A stretch of DNA of 64,000 nucleotides from Pseudomonas sp. HAR-UPW-AIA-41 (GCF_002304225.1 NZ_NSLB01000008.1:62001-126000); one strand, 5' to 3'. Numbered from the stretch's first letter, positions 9,163-18,729 are shown. Numbers and translations are program-made. Notes: generated by a model not told the origin, from the sequence alone.

Positions 9163-10968
9163 TCAGGCGCTGATGCTGTCTAGGGTGACGCCACAGATGC
9201 GGTTGCGCCCCTGCTGCTTGGCCAGGTACAGCTGCTGGTCGGCGGCTTCGATCAACTGCTCTGGCGTGATACTGCTCGGGCTGCCGGGCCAGCTTGCACA
9301 ACCACCGCTCACGGTGATCGGCACGCGCTGACCGTCGACATAGAAATCGATGGCCGCGATCGCCTCGCGTAATTCTTCCAGAAGCTGCAGGGCGCCTTCG
9401 AATTGGGTGGCCGGCAGCAGCAGGACAAACTCCTCACCACCGTAGCGGGCCAACAGGTCGTCAGGCCGTTGCAGGTGCTCCTGCAGTGTCTGTGCGACCT
9501 GGCGCAGGCAGTCGTCGCCGACCAGATGGCCATAGCGGTCGTTGAACGACTTGAAGTGGTCGATATCGAACAGCGCCAGGCACAGGCTCGACTGTTCACG
9601 GCTGGCGCGGGCCAATGCCTTGGGCAGGACTTCGTCGAACTGGCGGCGGTTGGCAATGCCGGTCAGCGGATCGGTGAGGCTGCGGGTGGTCAGGCTGGCA
9701 TTGGCCAGACGCAGCTCGGCCATAGCCAGATTGAGCGCACGGGTCTTCTCTTCCACCTCGCGCTGTAGGCGCTGGTTGGCTTCCTGCTTCATGGTCAGCA
9801 ATTCGTTGGCCATCAGCGCGCGCTCACGCTGCAGGTCATTCATGCGCGCACCCAGAACAAAGGACAGCAGCAGTGCTTCTATCGACAGCCCAACCAATTG
9901 GCCGTAGGTGGAAATCCAGCTCATGCCGATAAGGCCGACCAGATTCAGGTTGAGCACCAGAGTACCGAGAATCAGCAGTCCCCAGGCCAGGCTGTAGAGC
10001 TTGAGGTAGCGCTGCGCACTGCGGGTATAGAGCACGGCCATGACAACCGGGACCAGAGCGCCAAAGGTGGCAATCGGCATGGCAATGCCAATCACCGGAG
10101 CAGACCAGGGAGTGGCTAGCAGCAGTACATACAGCCCCAGAACGGCCATCACCCAGCGGAAAGCTTGCCAGTGGCGTGGGGCGATCTGCTCGATCTCCAA
10201 CAGCTTGATGGCAAACAGGTTGCCGCAAAGGAAAGCCAGGCCTGCGCTGAAAACAAAAGCACGGCCGTGACTGGCTTCACCCAGATAGGGCACGTAGATA
10301 CCGAAGCGCACGGCTTCGAAGCTGTATACGGCAATCTGGAACAGCACATACCAGAAAAATGCCGGCGTACGAGTGCTAAGCCAGAGGAAGAAGTTGAACA
10401 TGATCACCGCCATGCCCAGACCGAAGAACAGGCCGAGCCAGAGGTTGCTCTGTTCGCGCCAGTGCTGGAGCTCCTCATCGGTGAGTAGGCGCAGCGGTAC
10501 CAGGGATATGTCGGAATAGGCCACCGCCACATACAGCGTGGCCGGTGCGTCGCTCCGAGTTGCGGGCAGCTCGAACGTCGGGTAGCGCTCGTGCGGCCGC
10601 TGCCGCAGGGCTTGCAGTTGGCTGTCCTGCTGGACAAACGCATGGATACGCCCCATCTGCGGCCACTCGCTCTGCAGCAGCCAGCGACGAGTGCTGGTAT
10701 CGAGGGTCAGAGGAATGCGCAGCCAGAGCTGGCGTGACTCGCCGATCAGGTGCAGGGTTTTGCTTGGCCAGAGCTGCCACGGGGCGTCGTCAAGCTGGGC
10801 CGGGCTGTCGAGGTGCTGTTCGCTGAAACGGTACTCCAGCGCCGCCGGCAGTTGTACGCTGGCCGGGCTGTTACGCAGGTCGATAGGCGCCGCTGAGCAG
10901 ACATTCAGGGTCGCCAAGGTCAGGATGGCCAGCCACAGCTGGCTGAGGACAAGGACGAGTCTGTGCAT
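9163..10968 (-). CDS. Diguanylate cyclase with 7TMR-DISM sensor
   Basis: The 601-residue protein has a signal peptide (MHRLVLVLSQLWLAILTLATLNVCSAAP) and a periplasmic DISMED2-like beta domain (about 30-165). A seven-helix 7TMR-DISM membrane region follows (about 175-380), then a coiled coil (about 385-430) and a C-terminal GGDEF domain. The active site is GGEEF at 510-514, with an RPDD inhibitory site five residues before. The frame extends 21 codons upstream to 11031, but the ATG at 10968 starts the signal peptide. DISMED2 domains are thought to bind carbohydrate-like ligands. It is a second membrane c-di-GMP synthase, with a different sensor from the one at 1582-3249. Confidence 0.92.
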   Translation of the reverse strand: MHRLVLVLSQLWLAILTLATLNVCSAAPIDLRNSPASVQLPAALEYRFSEQHLDSPAQLDDAPWQLWPSKTLHLIGESRQLWLRIPLTLDTSTRRWLLQSEWPQMGRIHAFVQQDSQLQALRQRPHERYPTFELPATRSDAPATLYVAVAYSDISLVPLRLLTDEELQHWREQSNLWLGLFFGLGMAVIMFNFFLWLSTRTPAFFWYVLFQIAVYSFEAVRFGIYVPYLGEASHGRAFVFSAGLAFLCGNLFAIKLLEIEQIAPRHWQAFRWVMAVLGLYVLLLATPWSAPVIGIAMPIATFGALVPVVMAVLYTRSAQRYLKLYSLAWGLLILGTLVLNLNLVGLIGMSWISTYGQLVGLSIEALLLSFVLGARMNDLQRERALMANELLTMKQEANQRLQREVEEKTRALNLAMAELRLANASLTTRSLTDPLTGIANRRQFDEVLPKALARASREQSSLCLALFDIDHFKSFNDRYGHLVGDDCLRQVAQTLQEHLQRPDDLLARYGGEEFVLLLPATQFEGALQLLEELREAIAAIDFYVDGQRVPITVSGGCASWPGSPSSITPEQLIEAADQQLYLAKQQGRNRICGVTLDSISA

Positions 10969-11126
10969 ATTCTTGTAGTTATCAGCCGTGCCCGGAACAG
11001 CAGGGGCGGGGTTTCGCGCCAGCCGCAGCACAGTTTCAGCGTAGCAGCCGAAAGCCTGGCGTGCAGCAGGTTGCGGCCAACTGGTTGTGGTGAGCCCTGG
11101 CTTGAGTTCTGAAACGCAGTTGTGCG

Positions 11127-11834
11127 TTAGAACAGGCGGGCCAACAGGGCCGGCACGGCGGTTTCCACGCGCAGGATGCGCTCGCCGAGCTGCACCGGCT
11201 GCAGGCCGGCCAGGCGCAGCAGCTCCACCTCATAGGGGATCCAGCCGCCTTCCGGGCCGATGGCCAGGGTCACCGGGCCATCTACCGCGCGCGGGCAGGC
11301 CGGGTACTCGCCGGGGTGCCCGGTAAGGCCCAGGGTGCCTTCTGCGAGTGCCGGCAGACGGTCTTCGACGAAGGGCTTGAAGCGTTTCTCCAGCGTCACT
11401 TCCGGCAGCACCGTGTCGCGGGCCTGCTCCAGACCGAGAATCAGCTGCTCGCGGATGGAGGCCGGCTCAAGAAAAGGCGTCTGCCAGAAGCTTTTCTCCA
11501 CCCGGTAGCTGTTGAGCAGCACCAGCCGTGCGACACCCATGGCGCTGACGGTCTGCAGCACGCGTTTGAGCATCTTCGGGCGAGGTACCGCAAGCACCAG
11601 GGTCAGCGGCAGCTTGGCCGGTGGCGGGGTGTCGAGGCTGATCTGCAGCTCGGCCTGCGCGGCGTCGAGGCTGAGCAGCTCGCCACGGCCCATCATGCCG
11701 CCCAGGCGACCGACCCGCAGGCTGTCGCCGCATTCGGCGCGGTGTACTTCGCGCAGGTGCTGCAGGCGCCGGCCCTGCAGGCGCACGCGGTCAGGCGCGA
11801 CGAAGTCGCCGTCTTCCAGTAGCAGCAGGTTCAC
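11127..11834 (-). CDS. rsmE: 16S rRNA m3U1498 methyltransferase RsmE
   Basis: The 235-residue protein is a SPOUT-class methyltransferase that N3-methylates U1498 of 16S rRNA using SAM. The knotted C-terminal SAM site is recognisable from the AIGPEGGW motif (about 193-200) and [11 protein letters not shown] (about 218-228). The N-terminal PUA-like part is present. The start is GTG, overlapping the tatC stop by four bases (GTGA), so it is the last gene of the hisI-hisE-tatA-tatB-tatC-rsmE run. The 158 bp downstream to the diguanylate cyclase start hold no recognised feature. Confidence 0.95.
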   Translation of the reverse strand: MNLLLLEDGDFVAPDRVRLQGRRLQHLREVHRAECGDSLRVGRLGGMMGRGELLSLDAAQAELQISLDTPPPAKLPLTLVLAVPRPKMLKRVLQTVSAMGVARLVLLNSYRVEKSFWQTPFLEPASIREQLILGLEQARDTVLPEVTLEKRFKPFVEDRLPALAEGTLGLTGHPGEYPACPRAVDGPVTLAIGPEGGWIPYEVELLRLAGLQPVQLGERILRVETAVPALLARLF

Positions 11835-12616
11835 GGGCGGGGAGCGGGGGGCTGGTCGCCGCGGAAGTTGTCTTCGTCATCCGGGGCGGGGCGCCGAACC
11901 ATGCCGCCGAACAGCAGGCCGACTTCGAACAGCAGCCACATCGGCACCGCCAGCATGGTCTGCGAGAACACATCCGGCGGGGTGAGGATCATGCCGACCA
12001 CGAAGCAGCCAACGATGACGTAGGGGCGGCTGCGCTTGAGGGTTTCCACATCGACGATGCCGACCCAGAGCACGAGGAAGGTCGCCACCGGAATCTCGAA
12101 GGCCACACCGAAGGCAAAAAACAGGGTGAGAACGAAGTCCAGGTACTCGTTGATGTCGGTCATCATCGCCACGCCGTCCGGCGTCACGCTGGCGAAGAAG
12201 TGGAAGATCATCGGGAACACCAGGAAGTAGGCGAAGGCCATCCCGGCGTAGAACAGCAGAATGCTGGAGAGTAGCAGCGGCACGGCGATGCGCTTTTCGT
12301 GCTTGTACAGGCCGGGGGCAATGAAGCCCCAGACCTGGTGCAGCAGCACCGGAATGCTGAGGAACAGCGCGACCCAGGCGGTCAGCTTGAACGGCGTGAG
12401 GAAGGGTGAGGCCACGCCCGTGGCGATCATCGTCGCACCTTCCGGCAGGTAGGCGCGCAAGGGCGCCGAGACGAAGGTGTAGATGTCCTGGGCAAAGTAG
12501 AACAGCCCGGCAAACATCAGCAAAACCGCGATCACGCAGCGCAGCAGACGAGTACGCAGTTCGGTGAGGTGGGCGACCAGAGGCATTTCCTGGTCCTGGC
12601 TCGGCTCGCTGCTCAT
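11831..12616 (-). CDS. tatC: Twin-arginine translocase subunit TatC
   Basis: The 261-residue polytopic inner-membrane protein has six predicted helices. It is the receptor for twin-arginine signal peptides in the TatABC translocon. The conserved N-terminal segment [16 protein letters not shown] is present, along with the periplasmic loop around [21 protein letters not shown] and the C-terminal [18 protein letters not shown]. It overlaps tatB upstream and rsmE downstream by four bases each, so translation of the group is coupled. The C-terminal tail is charged ([12 protein letters not shown]). Confidence 0.97.
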   Translation of the reverse strand: MSSEPSQDQEMPLVAHLTELRTRLLRCVIAVLLMFAGLFYFAQDIYTFVSAPLRAYLPEGATMIATGVASPFLTPFKLTAWVALFLSIPVLLHQVWGFIAPGLYKHEKRIAVPLLLSSILLFYAGMAFAYFLVFPMIFHFFASVTPDGVAMMTDINEYLDFVLTLFFAFGVAFEIPVATFLVLWVGIVDVETLKRSRPYVIVGCFVVGMILTPPDVFSQTMLAVPMWLLFEVGLLFGGMVRRPAPDDEDNFRGDQPPAPRP

Positions 12617-12933
12617 GGCTGCTCAGGTTTGGACGGGTTGACGGGCGTTGGGCTCTCGCTCACAACGGGGGTGTTTTCCAGTGGTTTGGGCGGCTGGATG
12701 CTCTGCTGCATCTCGCGCTCAAGCTGGAGAATCTGCTCGTTGTGCAGCTGGCGCCGAATCTCGTCGGCGCCAAGTTCGCGTTCGACTTCGGTCTTGATGG
12801 CATTGAAGCTGCGCTTCAGGCGGCCAACCCACAGGCCTGCCATGCGCGCGGCGCCTGGCAGGCGGTCAGGGCCGAACACCAGCAGGGCGACCAGGCCGAC
12901 CAGCAACAGTTCGGAGAAGCCGATATCGAACAT
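12613..12933 (-). CDS. tatB: Twin-arginine translocase subunit TatB
   Basis: The 106-residue protein has the TatB N-terminal hairpin: a short transmembrane helix with a conserved Glu ([22 protein letters not shown]), then an amphipathic helix ([27 protein letters not shown]). A low-complexity Pro/Ser-rich tail follows. Glu8 in the membrane helix and the FGP hinge separate it from soluble proteins. TatB with TatC forms the substrate-binding complex. It lies nine bases after tatA and overlaps tatC by four. Confidence 0.96.
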   Translation of the reverse strand: MFDIGFSELLLVGLVALLVFGPDRLPGAARMAGLWVGRLKRSFNAIKTEVERELGADEIRRQLHNEQILQLEREMQQSIQPPKPLENTPVVSESPTPVNPSKPEQP

Positions 12934-12942
12934 GGGTCAGGC

Positions 12943-13209
12943 TCAGTCCTTGCGCAGCGGGTCTTCGACCTTCTGCGCCTGGCCGTCGATGGTGTGCGGC
13001 TGCAGCGGTGCGGTGCTCTGGTTCGCTGGTTGTACGGTGGGCTGCACCTGGGGCTTGTTGCTTTCTTCCTCTTCGGTGTTCATCGCCTTGCGGAAACCCT
13101 TGATGGTTTCACCCAGGTCGGAGCCGAGATTTTTCAGACGCTTGGTGCCAAACACCAGGACCACCACGATGAGGATGACCAGCCAGTGTTTCCAATCAAA
13201 AATACCCAT
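12943..13209 (-). CDS. tatA: Twin-arginine translocase subunit TatA
   Basis: The 88-residue protein has the TatA pattern: a short N-terminal membrane helix ([21 protein letters not shown]), the FGTKRL hinge, and an amphipathic helix ([18 protein letters not shown]). A polar tail rich in Gln and Pro follows. TatA oligomers form the protein-conducting element of the Tat system. A TTG at 13215 extends the frame by two codons. The ATG at 13209 is chosen because GGGAG lies about eight bases upstream and the family begins MG-x-F. Confidence 0.96.
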   Translation of the reverse strand: MGIFDWKHWLVILIVVVLVFGTKRLKNLGSDLGETIKGFRKAMNTEEEESNKPQVQPTVQPANQSTAPLQPHTIDGQAQKVEDPLRKD

Positions 13210-13231
13210 GAGCAAGGCTCCCTAGAGCTAA

Positions 13232-13579
13232 TTATTGTTCGCTGCGCGCGGCTTTTTCCGCGTGTCCGGACAGCCCGAAGCGGCGGTCCAGTTCATTCAT
13301 TACGGCCTGCGGATGCTGACCGAGGGCGGCGAGCATGACAAGGCTGTGGAACCACAGATCGGCGGTTTCGTAGATCAGGTCACTGCAGTCGCCGCTGACG
13401 GCGGCATCCTTGGCGGCGAGAATGGTTTCCACCGACTCCTCACCGACCTTTTCGAGAATCTTGTTCAGGCCCTTGTGGTACAGGCTGGCCACGTAGGAGC
13501 TGTCCGGCGCTGCGCCCTTGCGCGCCTCGAGAACTTCGGCCAGGCGGCTCAGGGTGTCGGTCATGGCGGCGTCACTCAT
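13232..13579 (-). CDS. hisE: Phosphoribosyl-ATP pyrophosphatase
   Basis: The 115-residue all-alpha NTP pyrophosphohydrolase performs the second step of histidine biosynthesis, converting PR-ATP to PR-AMP. The core motif [15 protein letters not shown] and the downstream [17 protein letters not shown] carry the metal-binding Glu/Asp residues. The ATG at 13579 (MSDAAMTD) is chosen because AGGA lies seven bases upstream and it overlaps the hisI stop. The family aligns from the next ATG at 13564 ([17 protein letters not shown], 110 residues), which is a fair alternative. hisE and hisI are separate genes, as usual in pseudomonads, not fused as in enterics. Confidence 0.93.
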   Translation of the reverse strand: MSDAAMTDTLSRLAEVLEARKGAAPDSSYVASLYHKGLNKILEKVGEESVETILAAKDAAVSGDCSDLIYETADLWFHSLVMLAALGQHPQAVMNELDRRFGLSGHAEKAARSEQ

Positions 13580-13973
13580 GGGCATGTCCTGTGTGATAGA
13601 TGGCGTCGGGGTCCTTGAGTACCGGGTCGACCGTCTTCCACGCGCCGTTCTCGTAGACGCGGTAGAAGCAGCTCTCACGGCCGGTATGGCAGGCGATGCC
13701 GCCCAGCTGTTCGACGATCAGGATCAGTACGTCGGCATCGCAGTCCAGACGCAGCTCGTGCAGCTTCTGTACATGGCCGGACTCTTCGCCCTTGCGCCAC
13801 AGCTTGCCGCGCGAACGTGACCAGTAGATGGCACGTTGCTCGTCCACGGTCAGTTGCAGGGATTCGCGGTTCATCCAGGCCATCATCAGCACGCGGCCGG
13901 TCTTATGGTCCTGGGCGATGGCCGGGATCAGGCCGTCTTCGTCCCACTTGAGTTGTTCCAGCCAGTTGCTCAT
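13572..13973 (-). CDS. hisI: Phosphoribosyl-AMP cyclohydrolase
   Basis: The 133-residue zinc enzyme opens the adenine ring of PR-AMP, the third step of histidine synthesis. The signature [13 protein letters not shown] with its Asp-x-Asp-x-Asp metal site, LVEQ-like strand and [11 protein letters not shown] (conserved cysteines for zinc) is intact. The N terminus [22 protein letters not shown] is typical. It heads the minus-strand run hisI-hisE-tatABC-rsmE and overlaps hisE by eight bases. The 76 bp upstream contain only the hairpin that follows ubiB. Confidence 0.96.
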   Translation of the reverse strand: MSNWLEQLKWDEDGLIPAIAQDHKTGRVLMMAWMNRESLQLTVDEQRAIYWSRSRGKLWRKGEESGHVQKLHELRLDCDADVLILIVEQLGGIACHTGRESCFYRVYENGAWKTVDPVLKDPDAIYHTGHAHE

Positions 13974-14028
13974 TGCACTTCCACATCAGGCAGCCTGGGC
14001 TGCCGCAATCAAGGTAGATGACTAGTCT

Positions 14029-14050
14029 GCCAGTCCGCTTGCGGGCTGGC
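14029..14050 (-). repeat. Hairpin following the ubiB stop
   Basis: GCCAGTCCGC (14029-14038) and GCGGGCTGGC (14041-14050) are inverted repeats with one G-T wobble and a two-base centre. It abuts the ubiB stop codon. There is no T-run, so it is at best a weak terminator or an RNA-stability element. Confidence 0.45.
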
Positions 14051-15639
14051 TATCGACGCACGATCAGGTACAGGCCGCCGCCAAGCATCAGCCAGGCCGG
14101 CCAAGCCAGCAAGCTGAGGGTTATGCCCTGTGAGACGCCGCCCGCGATCAGTGCGGCACCTAACAGGCGCAGCGACCTATGGCCGTTGGCCGTTGTCGGT
14201 GCGGCTGGCGCACTGACCGGCAGGCTGAGGCGCTCCAGCGTGTCGCGCGCCATCTGCGACAGGTGCGGTACCTGCTCGGCCTGGCTCTGCAGGTTGCGCA
14301 GCAGCTGCAGCGGGCTGATGCGCTCGCGCATCCAGCGTTCGAGGAAGGGTTGGGCCGTGCTCCACAGATCGAGGTCCGGGTACAGCTGGCGGCCAAGGCC
14401 TTCGATGTTGAGCAGGGTCTTCTGCAGCAGCACCAGTTGCGGCTGGATTTCCATGTTGAAGCGGCGCGCGGTCTGGAACAGGCGCAGCAGCAGCTGGCCG
14501 AAGGAGATGTCCTTCAGCGGCTTCTCGAAGATCGGTTCGCACACGGTGCGAATCGCGGCTTCGAAGTCGTTGACCTTGGTGTCGGCCGGTACCCAGCCAG
14601 AATCGATGTGTAGCTGGGCAACTTTGCGGTAGTCGCGCTTGAAGAAGGCGATCAGGTTGCGCGCCAGGTAGTCCTGATCTTCCGGCGTCAGGCTGCCGAT
14701 GATGCCGCAGTCGATGGCAATGTACTGCGGGTTCCACGGTGTGCGGGTGCTGACGAAGATGTTGCCGGGGTGCATGTCGGCGTGGAAGAAGCTGTCGCGG
14801 AACACCTGGGTGAAGAAGATTTCCACGCCGCGTTCGGCCAGCAGTTTCATGTCGGTGCGCTGGTCGGCCAGGGTCGCCAGGTCGGTGACCTGAATGCCGT
14901 AGATGCGCTCCATCACCAGCACCTTGGGGCGGCACAGGTCCCAGTGCACCTGCGGCACGTAGAGCAGCGGCGAGCCGTCGAAGTTGCGTCGCAGCTGACT
15001 GGCATTGGCGGCTTCGCGCAGCAGATCGAGCTCGTCGAAGATGGTCTTCTCGTAGTCGCTGACCACCTCCACCGGGCGCAGGCGGCGGGCCTCGGCGGAG
15101 GCTTTCTCGGCCAGTCGGGCGAGCATAAACAGCCAGGCGAGATCCTGGCGGATGGTCGGGCGCAGGTTCGGGCGGATCACCTTGACCACCACTTCCTCGC
15201 CGCTTTTGAGCGTGGCGGCGTGCACCTGGGCGATCGAGGCCGAGGCCATGGGCTCGGTTTCGAAGCGGGCGAAGAGGTCACCAACCTTGGCGCCCAGTTG
15301 CTGCTCGATGCGCGCCACCGACTCGGCTGCAGGGAAGGGCGGCACCTGATCCTGCAGTCTGGCCAGTTCGTCGGCGATATCCGGTGGCAGCAGGTCGCGG
15401 CGGGTGGAGAGCAGTTGGCCGAACTTGATGAAGATCGGGCCCAGATCCTCCAGCGCCAGACGAAGGCGTTCGCCGCGGCTCAGGGTCAGGGCCTTGCGTG
15501 GCAGCCAGCGCCACGGCAACAGGGCGCCGAGCACGCGCATCCACAGGGGCAGGTGCAGGGCGAACAGCAGCTCATCGAGCTGATAACGGATGACCACGCG
15601 CTGGATGCGCAGCAGGCGGCGGGCGGCGAGCAGCTTCAT
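14050..15639 (-). CDS. ubiB: UbiB, ABC1-type atypical kinase/ATPase of ubiquinone biosynthesis
   Basis: The 529-residue protein shows the ABC1/ADCK family landmarks: the KxGQ motif in [17 protein letters not shown] (about residue 72), the Ala-rich loop [11 protein letters not shown] in place of a P-loop, and the kinase-like HADMHPGNI and IDCGIIG (DFG-equivalent) segments. Two hydrophobic helices form the C-terminal membrane anchor (about 490-525). It supports the aerobic ubiquinone pathway, probably by extracting or presenting lipid intermediates. It overlaps ubiJ by four bases in the order ubiE-ubiJ-ubiB, the standard gammaproteobacterial cluster. Confidence 0.97.
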   Translation of the reverse strand: MKLLAARRLLRIQRVVIRYQLDELLFALHLPLWMRVLGALLPWRWLPRKALTLSRGERLRLALEDLGPIFIKFGQLLSTRRDLLPPDIADELARLQDQVPPFPAAESVARIEQQLGAKVGDLFARFETEPMASASIAQVHAATLKSGEEVVVKVIRPNLRPTIRQDLAWLFMLARLAEKASAEARRLRPVEVVSDYEKTIFDELDLLREAANASQLRRNFDGSPLLYVPQVHWDLCRPKVLVMERIYGIQVTDLATLADQRTDMKLLAERGVEIFFTQVFRDSFFHADMHPGNIFVSTRTPWNPQYIAIDCGIIGSLTPEDQDYLARNLIAFFKRDYRKVAQLHIDSGWVPADTKVNDFEAAIRTVCEPIFEKPLKDISFGQLLLRLFQTARRFNMEIQPQLVLLQKTLLNIEGLGRQLYPDLDLWSTAQPFLERWMRERISPLQLLRNLQSQAEQVPHLSQMARDTLERLSLPVSAPAAPTTANGHRSLRLLGAALIAGGVSQGITLSLLAWPAWLMLGGGLYLIVRR

Positions 15640-16253
15640 GCTTTCGGTGTGCTTCTGTGAACGAGGCGCTCAATGCGCGCGTCGAGACGGTCGAGGGCCA
15701 GCTTGAGCTGGTCGAGTTCGGCAAAGCGGGCTTCGGCTTCACGCTGGCCGACCAGGCTGCGGGCTTCTTCACTGAGGTAGTCGGCCAGGTTCTGGCGCAG
15801 GCTGCCGGCGCTCTGGCTGGCCCAGTTGAGACGGCTGCGCACATGGCTGCCGACCAGCTGACTGGCCACCGGGCCGAGCCAGCGGCTCAGCTCGTACTCC
15901 CAGTCCAGCTCCAGATCCTGAAGAATGCCGGCCAGGGCCATCAGGGCGGCGCTGTCGCCGCTCAGTTCGACGTCCGGCTGGTGCAGGATGGCGGTCTTGT
16001 TCTGACTCAGGGCCAGGCGCACCAGACTGCTGGCCGGTGCCTGCAGGCTGCAGCTGATTTCGCCGTGCCACTGGCTGGCCAGGTGCAGTCCGTCAACATC
16101 CGGCAGCAGGTAGAGGCTGATGGCCGGGCTGCTGCAGTGTACCGCCAGCACCTTGCCGCTCAGCGGTGCCAGACGCGGCAGCGCTGTGGCATCCAGTGCC
16201 AGCACGCGGTTGATGCCGCTTTCCACTCCCGCCAGCAGAGCCTGGGTCAGCAT
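15636..16253 (-). CDS. ubiJ: UbiJ, SCP2-domain ubiquinone accessory factor
   Basis: The 205-residue protein has an N-terminal SCP2-like lipid-binding domain (about 15-115) and a C-terminal helical/coiled segment ([28 protein letters not shown]). UbiJ binds ubiquinone intermediates and organises the soluble Ubi metabolon with UbiK. It lies ten bases after ubiE and overlaps ubiB by four, so the three are an operon. Sequence conservation in this family is low, and the call depends strongly on context. Confidence 0.92.
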   Translation of the reverse strand: MLTQALLAGVESGINRVLALDATALPRLAPLSGKVLAVHCSSPAISLYLLPDVDGLHLASQWHGEISCSLQAPASSLVRLALSQNKTAILHQPDVELSGDSAALMALAGILQDLELDWEYELSRWLGPVASQLVGSHVRSRLNWASQSAGSLRQNLADYLSEEARSLVGQREAEARFAELDQLKLALDRLDARIERLVHRSTPKA

Positions 16254-16263
16254 GGGCGTGGCC

Positions 16264-17034
16264 TCAGGGCTTGATGCCGCGGTGCAGGGCGACGATTCCG
16301 CCAGTCATGTTGTGGTAGGTCACACGCTCGAAGCCGGCCTCGCTCATCATGCCCTTGAGGGTTTCCTGATCCGGGTGCATGCGGATCGATTCGGCCAGGT
16401 AGCGGTAGCTGTCGGCGTCGTTGGTGATCAGTTTGCCGGCCAGCGGCATGAAGGAGAACGAGTAGGTGTCGTAGGCCTTGGCCAGCAGCTTGTTACCCGG
16501 TTTGGAGAACTCCAGCACCAGCAGGCGGCCGCCCGGTTTGAGCACGCGCAGCATGGAGCGAATGGCGTCTTCCTTGTGGGTAACGTTGCGCAGGCCGAAG
16601 GCGATGGTGACCACGTCGAAGTGGTTGTCGGGGAACGGCAGTTTCTCGGCATCGGCCTGAACGAACTGCACATTGCCGGCCACGCCCTTGTCGAGCAGGC
16701 GGTCACGGCCGACCTTGAGCATCGACTCGTTGATGTCCGCCAGCACCACCTCGCCGGTCGGGCCGACCAGGCGGGCGAACTGGCGGGCCAGGTCGCCGGT
16801 ACCGCCGGCGATATCCAGCACGCGGTTGCCTGGACGCACGCCGGACAGCTCGATGGTGAAACGCTTCCACAGACGGTGCATGCCGCCGGACAGCACGTCA
16901 TTCATCAGGTCGTACTTGGCGGCGACGGAATGGAACACCTCGGCCACTTTCTGTGCCTTCTGGCTTTCCGGGACGTTCTGGAAACCGAAGTGGGTAGTGG
17001 GTTCCTGCTCTGGGGCCTTGCGCGGGTCGCTCAT
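16264..17034 (-). CDS. ubiE: UbiE, demethylubiquinone/demethylmenaquinone C-methyltransferase
   Basis: The 256-residue class I SAM methyltransferase has motif [17 protein letters not shown], post-[12 protein letters not shown] and the UbiE signature [30 protein letters not shown]. It adds the C-methyl group in ubiquinone synthesis. It is the first gene of the ubiE-ubiJ-ubiB operon. Its start diverges from the small PHA-associated gene at 17171 across a 136-bp gap that contains a GGCGGG/CCCGCC repeat but no promoter I can assign with confidence. Confidence 0.97.
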   Translation of the reverse strand: MSDPRKAPEQEPTTHFGFQNVPESQKAQKVAEVFHSVAAKYDLMNDVLSGGMHRLWKRFTIELSGVRPGNRVLDIAGGTGDLARQFARLVGPTGEVVLADINESMLKVGRDRLLDKGVAGNVQFVQADAEKLPFPDNHFDVVTIAFGLRNVTHKEDAIRSMLRVLKPGGRLLVLEFSKPGNKLLAKAYDTYSFSFMPLAGKLITNDADSYRYLAESIRMHPDQETLKGMMSEAGFERVTYHNMTGGIVALHRGIKP

Positions 17035-17170
17035 GTCGCTCTCACCGGATAAAGATCGCGCGCCATTCTAAACCTGCGCCGTGGCTTTGTCTTGGCGGGT
17101 GCTGCTCGGGGTGCCCGCCTGGCGCCGGGCTGGTAGAGTGGGGCGACTCAATGCCGCAGTTGGAGCAGAC

Positions 17171-17449
17171 ATGGCACGCATCACCGTTGAACGCCCGCAC
17201 AACCTGGGACTGGAGGCCGCACGGGCCAAGGCCGAACAGCTCGCCGAGCGCCTGGCCAGCGAGTACGACGTGCGTTATCGCTGGGCCGGCAACACGCTGG
17301 AGTTCAAGCGCAGCGGTGCCGATGGCAGTATCGAAGTGGCGGCCGATCAGGTGCGGGTGCGCCTCAATCTGGGGCTGCTCCTCTCCGCGCTGGGTGGATC
17401 GATCAAGGCGGAAATCGAGCGCACGCTGGATCAGTCGCTCAAGGGTTGA
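17171..17449 (+). CDS. Polyhydroxyalkanoic acid system family protein
   Basis: A 92-residue protein starting MARITVERPHNLGLEAARAKAEQLAERLASEYDV, the pattern of the small family annotated as PHA-system protein (PA5062-like). The mixed alpha/beta pattern and length fit. Its biochemical role is unknown; the name comes from its invariable position beside phaI-phaF. The longer frame from 17081 is rejected: the ATG at 17171 has GGAG six bases upstream and matches the family N terminus. It is upstream of, and in the same direction as, phaI with a 108-bp gap. Confidence 0.88.
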   Translation: MARITVERPHNLGLEAARAKAEQLAERLASEYDVRYRWAGNTLEFKRSGADGSIEVAADQVRVRLNLGLLLSALGGSIKAEIERTLDQSLKG

Positions 17450-17456
17450 GCGGCAT

Positions 17457-17484
17457 TTGCGCATCCTAGTATGCGGTTTCTAAT
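17457..17484 (+). promoter_or_regulatory. Putative phaI promoter with overlapping inverted repeat
   Basis: TTGCGC (17457-17462) and TCTAAT (17479-17484), spaced by 16 bases, are a plausible sigma70-type pair. CGCAT (17460-17464) and ATGCG (17471-17475) form a perfect 5-bp inverted repeat with a 6-base centre inside this promoter, so a repressor could block it. PhaD regulates phaI in P. putida (established), but whether this is its site is inference. Confidence 0.4.
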
Positions 17485-17557
17485 TTTCCTCGCTAACTTG
17501 CCTACAACTCCCCACTCCGGGGGCGTTTATCCCGCCACTTAGAACGTGAGGTGAATC

Positions 17558-17968
17558 ATGGCTAAAGTTGCAGCGAAGAAAGTTGAAGAGAAAGCCACCC
17601 TGCTGACCGACGTGAAGCATGCTGCACGTCAAATCTGGCTCGCGGGTCTGGGCGCATACTCCAAAGCAGGTCAGGAAGGTGCTGATTACCTGAAAGACCT
17701 GATCAAGTCCGGCGAAAGCGTCGAGAAGCAAGGCAAGAAACTGGTGACCGAGCAGGTCGAAGCGGCCAACGATACCGTCAAGACCAGCGTTTCCAGCGTG
17801 AAGGAAAAGGTTGAAGTACAACTCGACAAGGTCGAGAAAGCCTTCGACGCACGTGTGGCCAGCGCCCTCAATCGTCTGGGCATTCCGTCCAAAAAGGACG
17901 TTGCCGCACTGTCTGCTAAGCTCGATGAGTTGAGCGCATTGCTCGAGCACGCCTCGCGTAACAAATAA
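17558..17968 (+). CDS. phaI: Phasin PhaI
   Basis: A 136-residue granule-associated phasin with the conserved region ARQIWLAGLGAYSKAGQEGADYLKDLIKSGE (about 23-53). A long amphipathic helical part contains Val/Ser-rich heptads, and the ending is SKLDELSALLEH-like. Phasins coat medium-chain PHA granules and control their number and size. The first half is a clear paralogue of the N-terminal half of phaF. GAGGTG precedes the ATG by about six bases. The stop is ten bases before phaF, making a phaI-phaF operon transcribed toward phaD. Confidence 0.95.
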   Translation: MAKVAAKKVEEKATLLTDVKHAARQIWLAGLGAYSKAGQEGADYLKDLIKSGESVEKQGKKLVTEQVEAANDTVKTSVSSVKEKVEVQLDKVEKAFDARVASALNRLGIPSKKDVAALSAKLDELSALLEHASRNK

Positions 17969-17978
17969 GGAGAGCAGG

Positions 17979-18671
17979 ATGGCTGGCAAGAAGAAAGTCG
18001 AGAAAGAAAACACTTCCTGGGTCGGCGAGATCGAGAAGTACTCGCGCCAGATCTGGTTGGCAGGTCTGGGTGCCTACTCCAAGGTCAGCAAGGACGGCAC
18101 CAAGCTGTTCGATGGTCTGGTCAAGGACGGCGAAAAGGCCGAGAAGCAGGCCAAGAGCGAAGTTGGCAAGCAGGTAGAAGTGGTCAAGTCTTCCGTAGAC
18201 AGCGCCAAGTCCAAGGTCGAAGAGGTCAAGGACAAGGCTCTGGGCAAGTGGAGCGAGCTGGAAGAGGCTTTTGACAAGCGTCTGAACAGTGCCATTTCCC
18301 GCCTCGGTGTACCGAGCCGCAATGAAGTGAAATCGCTGCAGGCCAAGGTGGATAGCCTGACCAAGCAGATCGAGAAGCTGACGGGCGTATCGGCCAAGGA
18401 CGTCAAGCCTGCGCCGAAGAAAGTCGCTGCCAAGCCTGCTGCTAAGGCTCCTGCCAAAGCACCGGTAAAAGCTGCAGCCAAACCGGCTGCCAAGGCTCCG
18501 GTCAAGGCAGCTGCCAAGCCGGCCGCCAAGCCTGCTGCTGCCAAGCCCGCTGCCAAACCGGCAGTGAAAAAGGCTGCTCCGGCTGCCGCTGCCAAGCCTG
18601 CTGTGGCTCCGGCTGCTGCCCCGGCCGCAGCTGCTCCGGCTGCCCCGGCCACGCCGAGCAGCGCTTCCTAA
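17979..18671 (+). CDS. phaF: Phasin PhaF with histone H1-like tail
   Basis: The 230-residue protein has an N-terminal phasin domain (about 1-140, with SRQIWLAGLGAYSKVSKDG) joined to a Lys/Ala/Pro-rich C-terminal tail (about 145-215). The tail consists of AAKPAAKAP-type repeats and ends in an Ala/Pro run. The tail binds DNA non-specifically, so PhaF links PHA granules to the nucleoid and helps share them at division (known for P. putida PhaF). A strong AGGAG-type site precedes the ATG. It is co-transcribed with phaI and followed by a tetraloop terminator. Confidence 0.96.
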   Translation: MAGKKKVEKENTSWVGEIEKYSRQIWLAGLGAYSKVSKDGTKLFDGLVKDGEKAEKQAKSEVGKQVEVVKSSVDSAKSKVEEVKDKALGKWSELEEAFDKRLNSAISRLGVPSRNEVKSLQAKVDSLTKQIEKLTGVSAKDVKPAPKKVAAKPAAKAPAKAPVKAAAKPAAKAPVKAAAKPAAKPAAAKPAAKPAVKKAAPAAAAKPAVAPAAAPAAAAPAAPATPSSAS

Positions 18672-18689
18672 GCGCTCGCGGTAGCCAAG

Positions 18690-18718
18690 AAAAAGCCCGG
18701 CTTCGGCCGGGCTTTTTT
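18690..18718. terminator. Bidirectional terminator between phaF and phaD
   Basis: AAAAAGCCCGGC, a TTCG tetraloop, then GCCGGGCTTTTTT. An A-run on the left and a T-run on the right let it serve both phaF (plus) and phaD (minus). The C(TTCG)G loop is the extra-stable type. Confidence 0.93.
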
Positions 18719-18729
18719 GTGTCTGCCAT

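Noticed and set aside
18430..18640. A tandem DNA repeat or CRISPR-like array in the 3' half of phaF
   Set aside because: Repeats are of the encoded Ala/Lys/Pro peptide only; codons vary and there are no spacers of constant length.
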